Source of the DNA: Bacteroidales bacterium
Lineage (GTDB): Bacteria > Bacteroidota > Bacteroidia > Bacteroidales > ML635J-15
Length of the DNA: 64,000 nt
Direction: 5' to 3'
NCBI GenBank assembly: GCA_017620015.1
Contig: JAFZRE010000025.1
Span: 1-64,000 of the forward strand
Shown: positions 61,132 through 64,000 of the stretch, one piece after another
Layout: every line of letters begins with the position of its first letter
Numbering within the stretch: position 1 is the first letter of the stretch
The notes under the pieces: model-generated
What the model was told of the DNA's origin: nothing
The model's input: the letters and a program-made list of their open reading frames with translations, nothing else
Databases searched by the model: none
Position numbers and translations under genes: made by a program

Positions 61132-61216
61132 ATAGATTTTTCCCAATATTTATGATGTTATTTTATTATTGGTGCAAATTCTTGATTTTTCAAAATCTCT
61201 AATCGTAAATATTTTT

Positions 61217-61224
61217 TATTTTTG
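61217..61224 (+). promoter_or_regulatory. Promoter -7 element of the TonB receptor gene
   Basis: TATTTTTG, 19 bases before the ATG at 61244. Confidence 0.7.
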
Positions 61225-61243
61225 CGCTCCAATTCATTAGGAG

Positions 61244-63655
61244 ATGAAACATAGTGTCGTATATTGTATCTTGTTGGTAATTATAATGTTGCCGCAGTTT
61301 GCCTTTGCGCAGAAATATACGATTAGCGGTTATGTGAAGGACAAGGCTACGGGCGAAGACCTAATAGGTGCCAACGTAATGGTTGTCGGACAGACAATCG
61401 GCACAAGTGCAAATGGATATGGGTTCTATTCGCTGACACTTCCAGATGGTTCTTACGACCTAATTTATTCATTCATAGGTTACAGCGATGATACTATACA
61501 TATAAACTTGCATTCCGACAAGACTCTTACCGTGCATCTTACGGCCGCTGCAATAATGACGCAGGAGGTCGTTGTGAGCGCCGAGCGCAAGGCCAATGTG
61601 CAGAGCAGCCAGATGAGCGTGGTGCGCTTGCCAGTGGAGACGGTGAAGACTTTGCCTGCCTTTATGGGTGAAGTCGATGTGTTGAAAACCATACAGTTGA
61701 TGCCTGGTGTGCAGTCGGCTGGCGATGGAAATGCTGGATTTTACGTCCGTGGCGGTGGTCCCGACCAGAACCTTATTTTGCTCGATGAGGCAACCGTTTA
61801 CAATGCATCGCATCTTTTCGGATTTTTCTCGGTGTTCAATGCCGATGCAGTGAAGGACATGGAGATGTTCAAGGGTGGAATGCCTGCCGAATATGGCGGA
61901 CGAATTAGCTCAGTATTAAACATTTCGATGAAAAACGGCAACATGAAGGAGTATCACATCGAAGGTGGCATCGGTTCGGTATCGTCGCGTTTTACGGTGC
62001 AGGGTCCTATTGTGAAGGACAAGGCTTCATTCATAGTTTCGGCTCGCCGTACATACATTGATGCGCTGATTCGTCCTTTTACAAAGAAAACTTCGCTGAT
62101 GAGGACTTCGGGATACTACTTCTTCGATGTAAATGCCAAGGCCAACTGGATTATCAACGACAACAACCGTCTCTACCTCAGCGGTTACTATGGCTACGAC
62201 AAGTTCCGTTTCGGAAGCAAGGAGATGGGACTCAACATGAATATGCCGTGGGGCAACGGATTTGTCACATTGCGATACAACCATGTGTTCAACAACAAGT
62301 TCTTTTCAAATACCAGCCTTATTTGGTCTAACTATAAGTTCAACACTTCTGTCGAGATGCTGACAATGGTTGACGAGAATGCTGAAAACAACGAAAATGC
62401 TTCCGGATTTGCCATTAAGCAGAAATCAGGAATCAACGATTGGAACTTGAAGCAGGACTTCACATGGTTGGCAGGTCCGAAAAATACGGTAAAGTTCGGC
62501 GTTCAGTACACACACCACAAGTTTACGCCCAACACGCTTGCCGCTGAAATTTCCGACACTACGCTCGGTTCCGACTTCTCGAACAACAACAATCAGTACG
62601 CACACGAGGTCGGAATCTACATCGGTGACGATTTCAAGATAAACGACCGATTTACCTTGTATTTGGGTGTGCGAAATTCGTATTTTGTCCAAGTGGGACC
62701 ATTTACACGCTACATAAAGGATGATTTGCACCAGAATACAATTGATGAAATCCGCTACAAGGACAATCAGCCTGTTGCATTCTACTGGGATATTGAGCCT
62801 CGCGCGTCGTTCAAGGTTTCGCTTACCGAAAATTCGTCAATCAAGGCTTCGTATATGCGCAATTCGCAGTACATACACTTGGCATCTATTTCTGCAACAA
62901 CCTTGCCGATTGACCTGTGGGTGGCTTGCAGCGATGTAGTGAAGCCGCAGAAGGGCAGTCAGTACGCACTTGGATATTTCCAGAACCTGTTCAACGATAA
63001 GTTTGAAGGTTCAATCGAGGTTTACTACAAGACGCTGAAAAACCAGATTGAATACATGGACGGTGCTTTGCCTGGCGACGACATTTCCGACAACGCCGAC
63101 AACTATTTCATTTTCGGCAAGGGCTATTCGTACGGCGTGGAATTTTTCTTCAAGAAACGCGTTGGTCTTTTCACGGGATGGATTGGCTACACTTGGTCGA
63201 AGACCAACAAGATTTTCGACGACATTGACAACGGCAATCCTTTCCCCGCAAAGTACGACCGACGCCACGACCTTTCGGTTACGGCAACTTATCAGATTAC
63301 CGAACGCTTGACGGCTTCGGCGGTATTCGTCTATGCTACAGGAAATACAACAACCTTGCCAATCGCTTCGTATGTGGTTGATGGCGACATCGTAAACGTG
63401 TATGGTACGCGCAATTCGTATAGAATGCCAGCATATCACCGTCTCGACCTTTCGGTTACTTACGATATTAAGACCAAGAAAAATTGGGAATCGTCATTCA
63501 ATTTCTCAATCTACAACGTTTATAATCACAAGAATCCGTATTTCATTTATGTATATCATACAGGAAATGTGAAAGATGGAACATATAAGACAGTTGCACA
63601 GCAGTTGTCGATTATTCCTATTTTGCCAGCAATAACGTGGAACTTTAAATTCTGA
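61244..63655 (+). CDS. TonB-dependent receptor with carboxypeptidase-like regulatory domain
   Basis: An 803-residue outer-membrane receptor. After the signal peptide (PQFAFAQ), residues ~22-105 form a carboxypeptidase-D regulatory-like domain (TISGYVKDKATGEDLIGANV, FIGYSDDTI). The plug domain (~120-230) includes VDVLKTIQLMPGVQSAGDG, FYVRGGGPDQNLILLDEA and GGMPAEYGGRISSVLNI. The remaining ~570 residues alternate aromatic beta strands of the 22-strand barrel, ending in ITWNFKF with a terminal Phe. It imports a substrate using TonB energy. The following gene overlaps it by TGATG and encodes a DUF4249-type lipoprotein, a common partner. It is not a SusC type, as no SusD follows. Confidence 0.93.
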   Translation: MKHSVVYCILLVIIMLPQFAFAQKYTISGYVKDKATGEDLIGANVMVVGQTIGTSANGYGFYSLTLPDGSYDLIYSFIGYSDDTIHINLHSDKTLTVHLTAAAIMTQEVVVSAERKANVQSSQMSVVRLPVETVKTLPAFMGEVDVLKTIQLMPGVQSAGDGNAGFYVRGGGPDQNLILLDEATVYNASHLFGFFSVFNADAVKDMEMFKGGMPAEYGGRISSVLNISMKNGNMKEYHIEGGIGSVSSRFTVQGPIVKDKASFIVSARRTYIDALIRPFTKKTSLMRTSGYYFFDVNAKANWIINDNNRLYLSGYYGYDKFRFGSKEMGLNMNMPWGNGFVTLRYNHVFNNKFFSNTSLIWSNYKFNTSVEMLTMVDENAENNENASGFAIKQKSGINDWNLKQDFTWLAGPKNTVKFGVQYTHHKFTPNTLAAEISDTTLGSDFSNNNNQYAHEVGIYIGDDFKINDRFTLYLGVRNSYFVQVGPFTRYIKDDLHQNTIDEIRYKDNQPVAFYWDIEPRASFKVSLTENSSIKASYMRNSQYIHLASISATTLPIDLWVACSDVVKPQKGSQYALGYFQNLFNDKFEGSIEVYYKTLKNQIEYMDGALPGDDISDNADNYFIFGKGYSYGVEFFFKKRVGLFTGWIGYTWSKTNKIFDDIDNGNPFPAKYDRRHDLSVTATYQITERLTASAVFVYATGNTTTLPIASYVVDGDIVNVYGTRNSYRMPAYHRLDLSVTYDIKTKKNWESSFNFSIYNVYNHKNPYFIYVYHTGNVKDGTYKTVAQQLSIIPILPAITWNFKF

Positions 63656-64000
63656 TGCCGATGAGAGAAAATTTGTTCAAGATTTCCATAATTGTCGTGT
63701 TGCTGTCGTTGGTGGCAATTTCATCGTGCATCAAGGACATCACGGTAGATTTGCCACAGGCGGAACCTTGTTTGGTGGTTGATGGCTATGTCGATTTCGA
63801 CGATTATCCGGTTGTTTTCCTTTCGAAAAGCATGGCGTATTTTCAAGAACTTGATACCAATGCGGTAAACGATTTGCAGATTAACGACACAAGGGCAACA
63901 GTAATCGTTTCCGATGGAAGTATTTCCGATACCTTACAATACCTTCCTATACAGCGCTGGCCTTACAAATGTTTTATGGGCACAAAGTTCAAAGGAGAAC
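63655..64000 (+). CDS. DUF4249-type lipoprotein (3' end outside window)
   Basis: An open frame of 115 codons running off the window. It starts at an ATG overlapping the receptor stop (TGATG); a second ATG at 63661 is also possible. A lipoprotein signal (KISIIVVLLSLVAI, lipobox ISSC) is followed by IKDITVDLPQAEPCLVVDGY and FDDYPVVFLSKSMAYF, matching the usual start of DUF4249 proteins found beside carboxypeptidase-domain TonB receptors. It is probably a surface lipoprotein that works with the receptor. Only the N-terminal part can be judged. Confidence 0.8.
   Translation, partial: MPMRENLFKISIIVVLLSLVAISSCIKDITVDLPQAEPCLVVDGYVDFDDYPVVFLSKSMAYFQELDTNAVNDLQINDTRATVIVSDGSISDTLQYLPIQRWPYKCFMGTKFKGE

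Noticed and set aside
61244-64000. SusC/SusD polysaccharide utilisation pair
   Set aside because: The receptor is shorter than SusC proteins and the following lipoprotein begins like DUF4249, not SusD; no glycoside hydrolase is nearby.

Overview
The window looks like a chromosomal segment of a Bacteroidota bacterium, most likely order Bacteroidales. The evidence is the repeated promoter signature TAnnTTTG in front of genes, the near absence of strong Shine-Dalgarno sites, seven secreted proteins ending in type IX secretion (T9SS) type A sorting domains, a PorP/SprF-family protein, a DUF4290 gene next to murA, a TonB-dependent receptor followed by a DUF4249-type lipoprotein, and a MurA with Asp in place of the catalytic Cys. 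No genus can be assigned from the sequence alone.

Layout. 1-3.6 kb: 3' part of a long coiled-coil/SPOR-repeat protein. 3.6-8.2 kb (minus): overlapping operon lon - peptidase U32/tRNA hydroxylation-type protein - COG1092 RNA methyltransferase. 8.4-10 kb (minus): PorP/SprF-like protein and a small exported protein. 10.3-17.1 kb (plus): S9 dipeptidyl peptidase and two T9SS cargo proteins sharing an unnamed domain. 17.2-23.3 kb (plus): small lipoprotein, outer-membrane protein, UvrD/PcrA helicase, DUF4290, murA, TlpA-like thioredoxin; then tRNA-Lys (minus). 23.8-27.4 kb: T9SS serine protease with PKD domains. 27.4-30.2 kb: cobalamin/iron-type ABC importer (binding lipoprotein, permease, ATPase). 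30.3-33.4 kb: lipoprotein, a probable PIN toxin with a 44-residue partner, cinA. 33.5-38.2 kb: two convergent T9SS cargoes, one a peptidoglycan amidase. 38.3-43.5 kb: rmuC, mtgA, a partially duplicated membrane-protein gene around an AT-rich gene, and a YfcC transporter. 43.8-50.9 kb: secreted CotH protein, folE-fabD, an NtrC-type regulator, and rpe-acyltransferase-MBL hydrolase. 51-56.8 kb (minus): a giant GLUG/Ig-repeat T9SS surface protein preceded by an unknown protein. 56.8-59.5 kb: accessory region with a candidate structured RNA, an array of tiny palindromes and an AAA+/nuclease-like ATPase gene bracketed by palindromic direct repeats. 59.5-64 kb: M23 peptidase, small lipoprotein, TonB receptor and the start of a DUF4249 lipoprotein.

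Themes. The conserved genes serve envelope building (murA, mtgA, LpxL-like acyltransferase, M23 peptidase, fabD), protein quality control and DNA maintenance (lon, UvrD/PcrA, rmuC), while the large variable genes are T9SS surface or secreted proteins. The most unusual signals are (1) a family of short CTGAGC...GTCGA repeats sitting in frame inside five different protein-coding genes, (2) the AAA+ ATPase cassette with ~64-bp flanking repeats built on the palindrome TTGGCGCAATCT/AGATTGCGCCAA, itself lying between two parts of a mini-palindrome array, and (3) a 111-nt multi-part hairpin with a possible pseudoknot. All three come from direct reading; none could be compared with a database here.
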